Source: an uncultured Pirellulaceae bacterium (GTDB lineage Bacteria > Planctomycetota > Planctomycetia > Pirellulales > Pirellulaceae). Taken from it: DNA of 42,751 nucleotides. Of the stretch, positions 19,272-28,143 are shown one piece after another. The notes beneath the pieces are model-generated. The model searched no databases. It was not told the DNA's origin and saw nothing but the letters and a program-made list of their open reading frames with translations. The first letter of the stretch is position 1. The number at the start of each line of letters is the position of its first letter. Made by a program: the position numbers and the translations under genes. Location of the stretch: positions 1 through 42,751 of the forward strand of contig CALFWL010000058.1 of the NCBI GenBank assembly GCA_937928215.1. The letters run 5' to 3'.

Positions 19272-19733
19272 CTACCCGACTGGCAGATCGTTGCTGGAAA
19301 TCTTCTGGTAAATTTTCCAGAACGGCCAGACGTAAATCGTGTCTGCGAAAAACAGGACCGCCAGCATCGCAACCGGTAACGTTCCGTCGAAAATCCAAGG
19401 CAACGCAAACATCGGGCCCAACACCTTGCTTGCCAAGCCCAGTCGCAACACGTTTCGATTGAGGCTTGGCTGGCGATCGACCATCAGATAACCAACTCCA
19501 AAAATTGCGACCAGCAATCCGACCAGTTGAATCGGTAGCACGAATTCAGGTTTTGGAACACCAAGAATTTTATACCCTTCATGATACAAAATCATCATGG
19601 AAAGCCCGGCCATTAGGTTGTAGTAACCTGCAAACTTCAACACGCCATGCATCCATGGTACGAGCGTTTTTTCGGTCGAGTCGTGCATGTTCCGGGCTCT
19701 TGGGTTTACCGCAATTTGATCCGGCGGATGCAA
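19272..19733 (-). CDS. Hypothetical small integral membrane protein
   Basis: 153 aa with several hydrophobic segments ('FVLPIQLVGLLVAIFGVGYLMV', 'VLGPMFALPWIFDGTLPVAMLAVLFFADTIYVWPFW'). Confidence 0.65.
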   Translation of the reverse strand: MHPPDQIAVNPRARNMHDSTEKTLVPWMHGVLKFAGYYNLMAGLSMMILYHEGYKILGVPKPEFVLPIQLVGLLVAIFGVGYLMVDRQPSLNRNVLRLGLASKVLGPMFALPWIFDGTLPVAMLAVLFFADTIYVWPFWKIYQKISSNDLPVG

Positions 19734-19742
19734 TTTTACGGT

Positions 19743-20624
19743 TCAAAGATCCTGCCAGTAGTGAACAAAATTCAGCTTGGGAGTATAGCCTCCGTCAGCT
19801 TGGCGTTGCAGAACGGCCACCAAGCGTCGCCGTTGATCGATCGCAAGCAACTGTTCGCGGTCCAGTTCGTTTTCCGGATACCAAGCGACCGCATTCAAAA
19901 ACTTTTCACGGACGTGATCGTCAATCACGATCGTGTCAAGTTGCGGGATCGCATCTTGAGGCCTTGTGAGGTGCCCGGCCAGGTTTTCCGTCGTCACTTG
20001 CTCCGGACTGATCGAATCCTCGACCTTGAAACGGCCGACTGCAGTGCGTTGCAAATCCGTCATCACGGCATCGGTTGCCAACGTTTTTGCGATGTCTCGT
20101 CCCAGCGTGCGGACGTAAGTTCCTCCGCTGCAACGGATCGTTAATTCGAAATTCGGATACTCGAACTGTGACAGCTCCAGTGAATGAATGTTTACGCGAC
20201 GCGGCTTCAGTTTTGCCTCAACGCCTTTGCGAGCAAGCTTGTACGCGCGGACGCCGTCGACTTTCAACGCAGAGAACTGGGGCGGAATCTGCTCGATCGC
20301 ACCGATGAAGTTCGGAATCACGGATTCGATCTGAGTCCGAGAAATTGCGGGAGGTGTCCGCAGTTCCTGCACGGTGCCCATGATGTCTTCGGTGTCGCTG
20401 GTGGCACCCAGCCGAAACGAACCTCGGTACTCTTTGTCGGCATCCTGAACGAATCGGATCAGACGAGTCGCTGGCCCAATTGCGGTGACCAGCACGCCAG
20501 AAGCAAGCGGATCAAGCGTTCCGGCGTGTCCGACTTTTTGAGGCCGCACGAGTTTCACGACCGAGTTGATCGCGGTGCGTGAGCCAAGGTTCCTCGGTTT
20601 GTTCAAGTTGATGAAGCCGAACAC
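19743..20624 (-). CDS. truB: tRNA pseudouridine(55) synthase TruB
   Basis: 'GFINLNKPRNLGSRTAINSVVKL', catalytic 'GHAGTLDPLASGVL', 'EYRGSFRLGATSDTED', 'CSGGTYVRTLGRDI'. Confidence 0.96.
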   Translation of the reverse strand: MFGFINLNKPRNLGSRTAINSVVKLVRPQKVGHAGTLDPLASGVLVTAIGPATRLIRFVQDADKEYRGSFRLGATSDTEDIMGTVQELRTPPAISRTQIESVIPNFIGAIEQIPPQFSALKVDGVRAYKLARKGVEAKLKPRRVNIHSLELSQFEYPNFELTIRCSGGTYVRTLGRDIAKTLATDAVMTDLQRTAVGRFKVEDSISPEQVTTENLAGHLTRPQDAIPQLDTIVIDDHVREKFLNAVAWYPENELDREQLLAIDQRRRLVAVLQRQADGGYTPKLNFVHYWQDL

Positions 20625-20626
20625 GT

Positions 20627-20797
20627 TTACTGATTCTTTAACCGTTCGATCTCGGCCTTCAACTCAGTGATTTGAGCCTCCAACTGAGCGACCTCGTCGG
20701 GATCATCGGTCTGCTGCTTGGCAGCTGCGATCAATTTCTGAGTCTTTTCGACTTTCTGCCGGAGCACTTCCAGACGCTTTTTCGTTTTCTTGTCCAT
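20627..20797 (-). CDS. Small coiled-coil protein
   Basis: MDKKTKKRLEVLRQKVEKTQKLIAAAKQQTDDPDEVAQLEAQITELKAEIERLKNQ; 2 bp from truB. Start trimmed from 20878 to the internal ATG at 20797. Confidence 0.55.
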   Translation of the reverse strand: MDKKTKKRLEVLRQKVEKTQKLIAAAKQQTDDPDEVAQLEAQITELKAEIERLKNQ

Positions 20798-20860
20798 CTT
20801 TGTGCTGTCTTGAAACTGAGTCAGGCCTGCCATCGTGGCCAAAACGTTTGCGACGATTGC

Positions 20861-20889
20861 ATAAAGAAAGCCCGCCACATGGGCAGGCT
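20861..20889 (-). terminator. Rho-independent terminator for the 20933..21613 gene
   Basis: Reverse strand AGCCTGCC-CATGT-GGCGGGCT followed by TTCTTTAT: 8-bp stem with one wobble. Confidence 0.75.
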
Positions 20890-20932
20890 ATGGTGTCTTC
20901 AGGCTGGTGAAATGTCAACCGTGGCAACTGAG

Positions 20933-21613
20933 TTAACCGCCGCCAACGCCAGCGCTAACTGACTGTGTTCCAGAAGCGATCGGAATGATTGGAACCGGTG
21001 TCGCTTCGAACTCGAGGCTTTGCAGACGCTCGACTCGCAACGCACTGCCTCGCACTGGCTGCTCACCCGAGAACGCAACTTGAGCCGGTGTGTTGTGACC
21101 AAACATGTATTCAATCGATTGGCGAACGCTGTCCATTCGCTGCTGCGAACGCGCTTCGTTGCCGTCGCGATGAATGTACACAGTTTTTCGAGCCTGCGGC
21201 ATGTTTTGGACCAAGCCGGAAACAATGGTACGACCAAAGTCGTTTAACTCGCCTGTTTCTGCGTCAAAGTGCATCGACGACAACACGCATTGTCGCTCGT
21301 AGCCCGAATCAATGTACTTGCCCCACAGGTTCTCATAGATCTGGCGATCAACGCAAACGAAAGGCTTGGGCCATGCATCATTTCTTGCGGCGACCAATGC
21401 GTTGCGTTCTTGCGCCTGATGCAGATTGTCGCGAACGTGACCGTCACCGATCCCGCACCCTCGCGCACCGCAACCGCCTCGATCAGGGAAGCCGAACGCC
21501 GGCGTTCCAGCACAGTCAGAACAGGCTTGGCCAACCGCGTCGCCTTGCGCGCCGACACCGGCCAATGTGGCGACTACAGCGCACAACATCATGGATTTGA
21601 ATTGACTCAACAT
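20933..21613 (-). CDS. Hypothetical secreted protein
   Basis: Signal-like N-terminus 'MLSQFKSMMLCAVVATLAGVGAQGDAVGQA', Cys-rich N-terminal segment (CSDCAGTPAFGFPDRGGCGARGCG), possible weak resemblance to an OmpA-like C-terminal domain. Confidence 0.65.
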   Translation of the reverse strand: MLSQFKSMMLCAVVATLAGVGAQGDAVGQACSDCAGTPAFGFPDRGGCGARGCGIGDGHVRDNLHQAQERNALVAARNDAWPKPFVCVDRQIYENLWGKYIDSGYERQCVLSSMHFDAETGELNDFGRTIVSGLVQNMPQARKTVYIHRDGNEARSQQRMDSVRQSIEYMFGHNTPAQVAFSGEQPVRGSALRVERLQSLEFEATPVPIIPIASGTQSVSAGVGGG

Positions 21614-21931
21614 CGATTACCGCTCCGTTTGTGACTTCCTTGTTCAAACGCGACAGACCGCGATCAAGAGTGGTATCGGAATCGGCCGTTTCACTCCGCC
21701 GCAAATTTCAGAGGTGAAAACCGAGAAATTTGCTGCAACCGGTAGCGGAACCGTGAAGCACGCAGGGTCTGGCAAACTATGACAGTCATGAGGCCGCCCA
21801 CGGGCCGTTGAGATTGCCGGTCAGGAAGAAGTTGGCGGCAAAAATATACGTGCGAGTCAATCGCACGCTAGCAGGCTGGAGCAAGGAACCTCCAATAATT
21901 CGTTGAGGAGAAAGCAGCTGGGATCATTCGG

Positions 21932-21948
21932 TGGCACGAAATTTGGAA
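21932..21948 (+). promoter_or_regulatory. Candidate sigma-54-like promoter (imperfect)
   Basis: TGGCACG-AAAT-TTGGAA: perfect -24 TGGCACG with correct spacing, but the -12 element is TTGG instead of TTGC. Confidence 0.3.
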
Positions 21949-22312
21949 TGCAAATTTTCTCCGCTGGTCGGTGTGAAGTCTGCGCTTTCGGCTGGTGAGG
22001 CTTGATTATTCTCCTCGTGGTTCGTCTAGCTTGAATATTCAGCTAAGCGGCTGGGTAGGCGATTGGGCGATGATTCGCCGAAATTCGTATTGCCTCAAAT
22101 TTGGACAGTTCATATCGTGTCGTCGACTGCGGAGCCTTGGTGATTCGAAACTCACCTGAAAAGCGTATTCCCGCAACGTAACACACTTGGTAGAAGCAGT
22201 TCTGCCCGGGAGATGGCAGGAAACGTCAGGTGCAAATCCACCTGCGAAAATTCCAACTCGTCTTTCGTTTGACAACTTAAATACCCCACCATTGCATGGA
22301 GGCAATGGCATC

Positions 22313-23503
22313 ATGACAGTAATCCCTGACGTGAATTCCCGTATGGACCTGATCACATCCGTTCCATTGTTGGACGTCGGCCGAGGCAATTCGCCTTTGA
22401 AAGCCGAGATCATGTCCGCTTTCTCTGAAATCATCGATAGCGGCTGGTTCGTTGGTGGCCCGCACGTGAAATCGCTGGAGCAAGCGGTTGCCCAAGTCAG
22501 CGGCGCTGACCACGCGGTCGGTTGTGCGTCCGGCAGCGAAGCCCTCTTGCTGGCGCTGATGGCCATCAACATCGAACCGGGTGACGAAGTCATCTGCCCA
22601 AGTTTTACTTTTTTCGCGACGACTAGCGCGATCTCAAGATTGGGAGCCACGCCCGTTTTCGTCGATATCGATCCGAAAACATTCAATGTGAATCCAGCAA
22701 AACTGGAGGCGCTGATTACCGAGCGAACCAAAGCAATCATTCCCGTCCACCTGTTTGGACAATGTTGCGATATGGATCCGATCCTGAAAGTCGCGACAGA
22801 TCATGGCCTGAGAGTGATCGAAGACTGTGCACAATCGATTGGAGCGTCCGACAAAGGACGTCCGGCAGGAAGCATGGGCACGATTGGTTGTTTCAGTTTC
22901 TATCCAACCAAGAACCTTGGCGGATTTGGAGACGGCGGCATGCTGACGACAAACGACCCCAAGGTGGCTGATCGTTTGCGATTGCTGGCCAACCACGGCA
23001 TGAAGCCTCGCTATTACCACCGTGAAGTCGGCATCAATAGTCGTCTGGACGCGATGCAGGCCGCAGTGCTGGGAATCAAAATCAAGCACCTTGCCGATTA
23101 CGGTATCGCTCGCAGACGGAACGCGATGCGATATCGCGACCTGATGGCTCGTGCGGGCATCGCTTCGATTGTCTGCCCACCAAACGAGTCAACCGATTGC
23201 TGTCACGTTTGGAATCAATTCACGATCAGGATTCCTGACGGCAAGCGTGATCAAGTGCGGGAACGGTTGGCCGCGGTGAACGTTGGCAGCGAAATTTACT
23301 ACCCGGTTCCGATGCACCAACAGGAGTGCTTTTTAGACGTGCCCGTTGCGTTGGGAAGCTTGAATCAGACCGAGCGTGCCGCAGCGGAGGTTCTGAGCCT
23401 GCCGATTTTCCCGGAACTGACGGCACCAGAGCAACAGTACGTCGTTGACTGCTTAGCGAGGGTGTTGGCTGATCTGGCCATTGAAGCCAGTCGGGCGGCA
23501 TGA
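22313..23503 (+). CDS. DegT/DnrJ/EryC1/StrS-family PLP aminotransferase
   Basis: 'GSEALLLALMAINIEPGDEVICPSFTFFATTSAISRLGATPVFVDID', 'VIEDCAQSIGASDKGRPAGSMGTIGCFSFYPTKNLGGFGDGGML'. Start moved from 22187 to the ATG at 22313. Confidence 0.94.
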   Translation: MTVIPDVNSRMDLITSVPLLDVGRGNSPLKAEIMSAFSEIIDSGWFVGGPHVKSLEQAVAQVSGADHAVGCASGSEALLLALMAINIEPGDEVICPSFTFFATTSAISRLGATPVFVDIDPKTFNVNPAKLEALITERTKAIIPVHLFGQCCDMDPILKVATDHGLRVIEDCAQSIGASDKGRPAGSMGTIGCFSFYPTKNLGGFGDGGMLTTNDPKVADRLRLLANHGMKPRYYHREVGINSRLDAMQAAVLGIKIKHLADYGIARRRNAMRYRDLMARAGIASIVCPPNESTDCCHVWNQFTIRIPDGKRDQVRERLAAVNVGSEIYYPVPMHQQECFLDVPVALGSLNQTERAAAEVLSLPIFPELTAPEQQYVVDCLARVLADLAIEASRAA

Positions 23504-23632
23504 TCGTTGGCCCCAAGACTGGGGGATTGCCAAGGATTGAGAGCAGAGAATTTCAGATCGAGCGTTAAACGAACGGGTTGCTGGCGGTTTTATTGTCAGG
23601 AACGAAAGTCAACGCCCGATCATGGAACCCAA

Positions 23633-24226
23633 ATGCTCGAGACCTCTTTGAAAATCAGCCGCGATTCGAAACAAGGCTATCGCTTGAAAGCCGTGCAATG
23701 GTTTGATTTACCGCTGGATCAAGTGTTTTCGTTTTTCTCAGATGCGACGGAACTTGAGCGGATCACGCCAGAGTTTCTGCGCTTCAAGGTTTTGACTCGC
23801 GGGCCAATCGAAATTCAACAGGGGACTTTGTTGGATTATCGTTTGCAGCTTCATGGGATTCCGATCAAGTGGCGAACCGAAATCTGCGTCTGGGAGCCAC
23901 CTTTTCGGTTCGTCGACCAACAGCTTCGCGGACCCTACCGGCGTTGGTACCACGAACATCAATTCGAGGAAATTGACGGAAAAACTCGAGTTTCCGACGA
24001 TGTTCACTACATTCCCCGGGGAGGACCGCTGATTCACAGATTTCTGGTCAAACCTGACCTCGAAAAGATCTTCGGTTTCCGCCAAGATAGACTGCGAGAG
24101 ATCTTTGACGAGAAGAAAGCTCGGCAGGCCAGATCAGACGATGCGACTCATCGCCTGCTTGATCTGGAACACACGAGCGACGGAGCCAACCGCGTCTTAA
24201 GCCGATCAGGTTGTCGTGAACTATAA
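23633..24226 (+). CDS. SRPBCC (START/Bet v1-like) family protein
   Basis: 'WFDLPLDQVFSFFSDATELERITPEFLRFKVLTRGPIEIQQGTLLDYRLQLHGIPIKWRTEI'. Start trimmed to the ATG at 23633. Confidence 0.8.
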   Translation: MLETSLKISRDSKQGYRLKAVQWFDLPLDQVFSFFSDATELERITPEFLRFKVLTRGPIEIQQGTLLDYRLQLHGIPIKWRTEICVWEPPFRFVDQQLRGPYRRWYHEHQFEEIDGKTRVSDDVHYIPRGGPLIHRFLVKPDLEKIFGFRQDRLREIFDEKKARQARSDDATHRLLDLEHTSDGANRVLSRSGCREL

Positions 24227-24320
24227 ATTCGGGGCAACTTGACTGCGGCTCATGGCGGGGCATGACAACAGATCGTTGGAGTGAAATCAATTTCTTTCCG
24301 GCTCCATCCGAGTATCTGCC

Positions 24321-25112
24321 TTGAGTTCAATTCTTGACAAGATCGTTCAGCACAAACGCATAGAAATCGCTGAAGCGAAACAGCTGGTGTCGCTTGAAAG
24401 TCTTCGCGACCAAATTCCTGACGCCGCTCCGCCGAGGGATTTTGTCGGCTCGTTGAGGACCAATCTTCCTCAGGTCGGGCTGATTGCAGAGGTAAAGAAG
24501 GCCAGTCCTTCCAAGGGTGTAATCCGCGAAGATTTCGATCCGGTTTCGATCGCCACCGAGTACGCATCTGCTGGGGCCGATTGCATTAGTGTTTTGACGG
24601 ACCGCCATTTCTTTCAGGGTCACCTCGATTTCCTGCGACAGATTCGAGCCGCCGTCAATGTGCCGCTACTTCGCAAAGACTTCATTCTGGACGAGTACCA
24701 GGTTTTCGAGGCGCGGGTCGCCGGGGCGGATGCCGTTCTGCTGATCGCGGAATGTTTGACTCCCGATCGCCTGAAACAACTGCATGACCAGATCTCTCAA
24801 CTGAACATGACGGCGCTGGTGGAATTGTACGATGCCGCAAATCTGGACTCCGTGATGGCCTGCAACCCGACGTTGGTGGGGGTGAACAACCGGAATTTAA
24901 ACACATTTGAGGTCGATCTGGAGCATTCCATTCACATTCGAAAACAAATTCCTGCCGATATCACATTTGTCAGCGAAAGCGGGATTTTTTCTCACGCAGA
25001 TGTAGAATTGCTGCAAGCCAATCAGGTCGATGCGATGCTGGTTGGAGAATCGCTGATGCGATCGGATGATATTCCGCGAGCAATCAACAAGCTGAGAACC
25101 GGTCGACCGTAA
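24321..25112 (+). CDS. trpC: Indole-3-glycerol phosphate synthase
   Basis: 'LDKIVQHKRIEIAEAK', 'LIAEVKKASPSKGVIREDFDP', 'LRKDFILDEYQVFEARVAGADAVLLIAECL', 'VGVNNRNLNTFEVDL', 'VSESGIF'. TTG start codon. Confidence 0.96.
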   Translation: MSSILDKIVQHKRIEIAEAKQLVSLESLRDQIPDAAPPRDFVGSLRTNLPQVGLIAEVKKASPSKGVIREDFDPVSIATEYASAGADCISVLTDRHFFQGHLDFLRQIRAAVNVPLLRKDFILDEYQVFEARVAGADAVLLIAECLTPDRLKQLHDQISQLNMTALVELYDAANLDSVMACNPTLVGVNNRNLNTFEVDLEHSIHIRKQIPADITFVSESGIFSHADVELLQANQVDAMLVGESLMRSDDIPRAINKLRTGRP

Positions 25113-25192
25113 ACGTTGTCGCCATCACAAGCTGTGTGGTGGTTGGAATTTCAGTTCATCACCATCAACGTGATGATTCCTTTAAGAATTGA

Positions 25193-26014
25193 GTGACCAT
25201 GTCGAACTTCATGTCAAATCTGAAGACCCTCAACAGCGTCGTTCGCACCGGTCTGCTGCTCGGTTTTTTGGGACTGTTTGGATACGGAAGTTGGTTCGGG
25301 TATGAGCGCTATGTGAAACCCGGCTTGCAGGCGGAAGCCGCCATCGCGGAGGCCGCAAGGCTTGAGAAAGAACTGGCAGCCTCGCTGGAGAAGCAACAGC
25401 AACTGACCGTCGAAAACGATCGAATGCAAACGTCGCTGAAGTTGCTCAAGACGGATCGCCGGATCGCGAATGTCGAAATCATGGAGAAATCGCAGGACGA
25501 GGATGGATCGCCCGTTATGGAAGTCCGCTTCACTGAGGTGGACGAAAACGGCGATGCGGTTGGAGCATCGCGAGACTATACCCTCAAGGGAGACCAGTTT
25601 TTCATCGACTGCTGGATCGCCACTTTCGAAGACAAGTACATTGAAGAAGCGGACGAGTTGCGGAATGCTTCCCTGTTTGCTTTCAAGAGTATCTATGGCG
25701 ATGCAGAACGTCCTCGGGATGCTCAGCGACTGGATTCAGATTCGAACGACCGGCCACCAGGCATTTACGATGATCATCGTAAACGGGATTTCGAGCAGAA
25801 GATCTGGCGTGATTTCTGGGCCGTCTGCAACAATCGTGCTCGTCAAAAAGAGCTTGGCATTCGAGCCGCGTATGGTCAGGCAAACCACTTGGTTGCCGAA
25901 GCCGGTCAGCGATATCAGGTTGTGATTCGATCCAGCGGCGGAGTCAGTTTGACGCCGATTGAGGGAGATCCCGCAGACGCGGAAGAGGCCGAATTCGAAG
26001 ACGACGAACCGTAA
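25193..26014 (+). CDS. Hypothetical membrane-anchored coiled-coil protein
   Basis: N-terminal TM 'VVRTGLLLGFLGLFGYGSWFGYE', then coiled coil; GTG start at 25193 or ATG at 25199. Confidence 0.7.
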   Translation: MTMSNFMSNLKTLNSVVRTGLLLGFLGLFGYGSWFGYERYVKPGLQAEAAIAEAARLEKELAASLEKQQQLTVENDRMQTSLKLLKTDRRIANVEIMEKSQDEDGSPVMEVRFTEVDENGDAVGASRDYTLKGDQFFIDCWIATFEDKYIEEADELRNASLFAFKSIYGDAERPRDAQRLDSDSNDRPPGIYDDHRKRDFEQKIWRDFWAVCNNRARQKELGIRAAYGQANHLVAEAGQRYQVVIRSSGGVSLTPIEGDPADAEEAEFEDDEP

Positions 26015-26061
26015 TCCGCGTCCGGTTTGCTCAACCGCATTCGACGTGTCGTTGGTCTCGC

Positions 26062-26098
26062 AAAAAAGTCCGATTCACCCTGTTGGATGAACCGGACT
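26062..26098 (-). terminator. Rho-independent terminator downstream of the secreted-paralog array
   Basis: Reverse strand AGTCCGGTTCA-TCCAACAGGG-TGAATCGGACT then TTTTT: 11-bp stem with one internal mismatch. Confidence 0.75.
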
Positions 26099-26133
26099 CG
26101 AAATCAAGTATCACGGTTTCGAAGTATCGCGAT

Positions 26134-26928
26134 CTACTGACCGGGAGCGACTCCTGGAGCCACGCTGTTTCCTGTTCGCAAGCTCCAGCGCACACCGAAG
26201 TCACCTGTTTCTTGAAGGAATCGAGAATTCGCGCTGGTGGTCAACGATTGGATAAACTCAGGCTCGATGTCCGCTTGCCCCCAGTCCGTTTTTAGCTCGA
26301 CCGCTGGCAGGGTTGGCCGACCTGTCACCGTATCGCCGTTGGTTAGTACAACGACCGCTGAATCCTTGTTGTCGATCTGAAAGCGAATGCCGGCTACCTG
26401 ATCCATCGGAATGTCGATGTCACCAAACTTGGATTTCAGGGAGAAGCTGTGAAAGCCGTCCATGTTGCCCGCCATGACCTGGGAATCGGTCATGCGAATA
26501 AAGAATGTGTCTCCTTCGCTTCCGGCAAGCATGGGTGAGGGAGTCACGGGAGCTTCATACTTAAGAACAATTTGCGAGAAATCATTCCCAGATTGTTTGA
26601 CGGGGATTCGAACGGGCTGGCCTTTCAACTGTCCGATCAAATCCTCGTCGAGCGCCAGCGAAGCGTTTTCCCCGGAAACACTGATCGGGATTCCCAGTTC
26701 GATTGGTTCTTCTTCATTCGTCTCTTCGTATTGAAGCTCGATGAAGCTGATCTTGTTACGGTATTTTTCTGGCACTTGAGAACGCAGGCTACCGTAGCTG
26801 CGAAGGCTGCCGACCAACTTGCTGTCCAGTTTCAGCACAAAACGTGTCTGATCTTGAGCGAAGGAATCGCTGGTCAGGAACAAGGCCGCAATGACGGCGA
26901 CACAAATGAGTGATCGAGATTGAAACAT
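26134..26928 (-). CDS. Secreted duplicated FG/WG-module protein, paralog A
   Basis: Signal peptide 'MFQSRSLICVAVIAALFLTSDSFAQD'; 'SLKSKFGDIDIPMDQVAGIRF...VVVLTNGDTVTGRPTLPAVELKTDWGQADIEPEFIQSLTTSANSRFL'. Homologous by eye to the next two genes. Start trimmed from 27180. Confidence 0.8.
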   Translation of the reverse strand: MFQSRSLICVAVIAALFLTSDSFAQDQTRFVLKLDSKLVGSLRSYGSLRSQVPEKYRNKISFIELQYEETNEEEPIELGIPISVSGENASLALDEDLIGQLKGQPVRIPVKQSGNDFSQIVLKYEAPVTPSPMLAGSEGDTFFIRMTDSQVMAGNMDGFHSFSLKSKFGDIDIPMDQVAGIRFQIDNKDSAVVVLTNGDTVTGRPTLPAVELKTDWGQADIEPEFIQSLTTSANSRFLQETGDFGVRWSLRTGNSVAPGVAPGQ

Positions 26929-26971
26929 GCTAACTCCGAGGATTCCGATTTTTTGACAGTGTTCAGTTTTC

Positions 26972-27898
26972 TTAGAAACTGGAATTTGACAATCCGCGAT
27001 AGGCTGGATTGGCGGGAAAACGTGTAGGTGCTCGACGTGGGGTTGACGGTTTTGCGGGTTGGGACAGAACCCATTGCCTGTCTGCTTTCGAGTCGCCGTC
27101 CAGAAAGCGGGACTCGCGATCGTAAGTGATCGATTCCAGTTTGCTAACGGGAATCGTTTCATCACCCCAACGAGTAGCAAGTACGATCTGATTCAAATCG
27201 ATGCTGCCCGTTAGATAGTCACCGGTCACCGAAATAACTACGACTTCGTTGGCTTCGTCCGCATTGAACCGAATCCCGGCGATCCGATTAAGTGGGATTT
27301 TGGTCGATCCAAACTGCGTTTCGACCGTTAAAATTTTCATACTCCGAATCCACCCGGTCGTTCCATTCTGGGGTGAAAGCCGCACGAAAACTCGCGGACT
27401 GTCGTTTGGTTGCGGTTTTGTACCCCGACGGAGCGATGCCAAGCGAGCTTGATTTTTCGGACGCTGGTACTTGAGCGTGATCGAGTCGAACCCAGACTGG
27501 TAGATTTTCATCTGAACAGGCTGGTATTCGAGTCGGTCGACAATCGATTCGTCAACGTTCACGAGCAACGTGCGACCGAGCTTGTCAACGTCGTCGTCGA
27601 CGACAAGCTTTTTCGAAAGGAAAGTCGTCGGGTGCTTCAGCAAGATCGAGTCAACTCGATTTCGAAATTTGGCAGGTAACGTGGCTCGCAACTGACCATC
27701 GCGCCGTAACGCGGATGCTTCCAGTTCACCGATTGTCAGCACGAGCATGTACCGCTCTTGCTTTTCCGACGTGTCCGCCACTTCAGCCAGTTCTTTTTCC
27801 TGACCAGTCAAGGAACCGCAGCAAAGGCACAGAGCCAAGAAACCCATCCACGCCACCAAGACGCGAGAGGCTATCCCGATTTTCATGCTTTCGATCAT
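26972..27898 (-). CDS. Secreted duplicated FG/WG-module protein, paralog B
   Basis: 'TVETQFGSTKIPLNRIAGIRFNADEANEVVVISVTGDYLTGSIDLNQIVLATRWGDETIPVSKLESITYDRESRFL'; N-terminal region also matches paralog A. Start trimmed from 27985. Confidence 0.8.
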   Translation of the reverse strand: MIESMKIGIASRVLVAWMGFLALCLCCGSLTGQEKELAEVADTSEKQERYMLVLTIGELEASALRRDGQLRATLPAKFRNRVDSILLKHPTTFLSKKLVVDDDVDKLGRTLLVNVDESIVDRLEYQPVQMKIYQSGFDSITLKYQRPKNQARLASLRRGTKPQPNDSPRVFVRLSPQNGTTGWIRSMKILTVETQFGSTKIPLNRIAGIRFNADEANEVVVISVTGDYLTGSIDLNQIVLATRWGDETIPVSKLESITYDRESRFLDGDSKADRQWVLSQPAKPSTPRRAPTRFPANPAYRGLSNSSF

Positions 27899-28122
27899 GG
27901 GCTCTCCTTGTGCCGATTCTATCCGTCGGGCTGATAACATGATGACAGAATCACGCCCCGGCAGAGTTAGTAACTTGATCTCCAAAGGTCAGTCGCTCGA
28001 AGCCTAACGACTGACCGATCCGCAACGGTTGTTGCTACACAACTGTATGACCAGATCTATTCCTGCGAACTCAAACCAACGTCCGGAACGATGCGCCGTT
28101 CATTTAATTGGCGTCGGCGTCG

Positions 28123-28139
28123 GTCTGAAAAAATCAGAC
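28123..28139. terminator. Perfect hairpin with A/T-only loop immediately 3' of paralog C
   Basis: GTCTGA-AAAAA-TCAGAC; on the coding (minus) strand GTCTGATTTTTTCAGAC, starting 5 nt after the stop of 28144..28611. Confidence 0.45.
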
Positions 28140-28143
28140 TGAA

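Noticed and set aside
20989-21600. 203-aa forward ORF
   Set aside because: Antisense to the secreted-protein gene 20933..21613, with an Arg/Cys/His-rich, shadow-like composition.
24321-24323. TTG start of trpC as an unusual feature
   Set aside because: TTG starts are ordinary in bacteria, and the N-terminus aligns well with TrpC.
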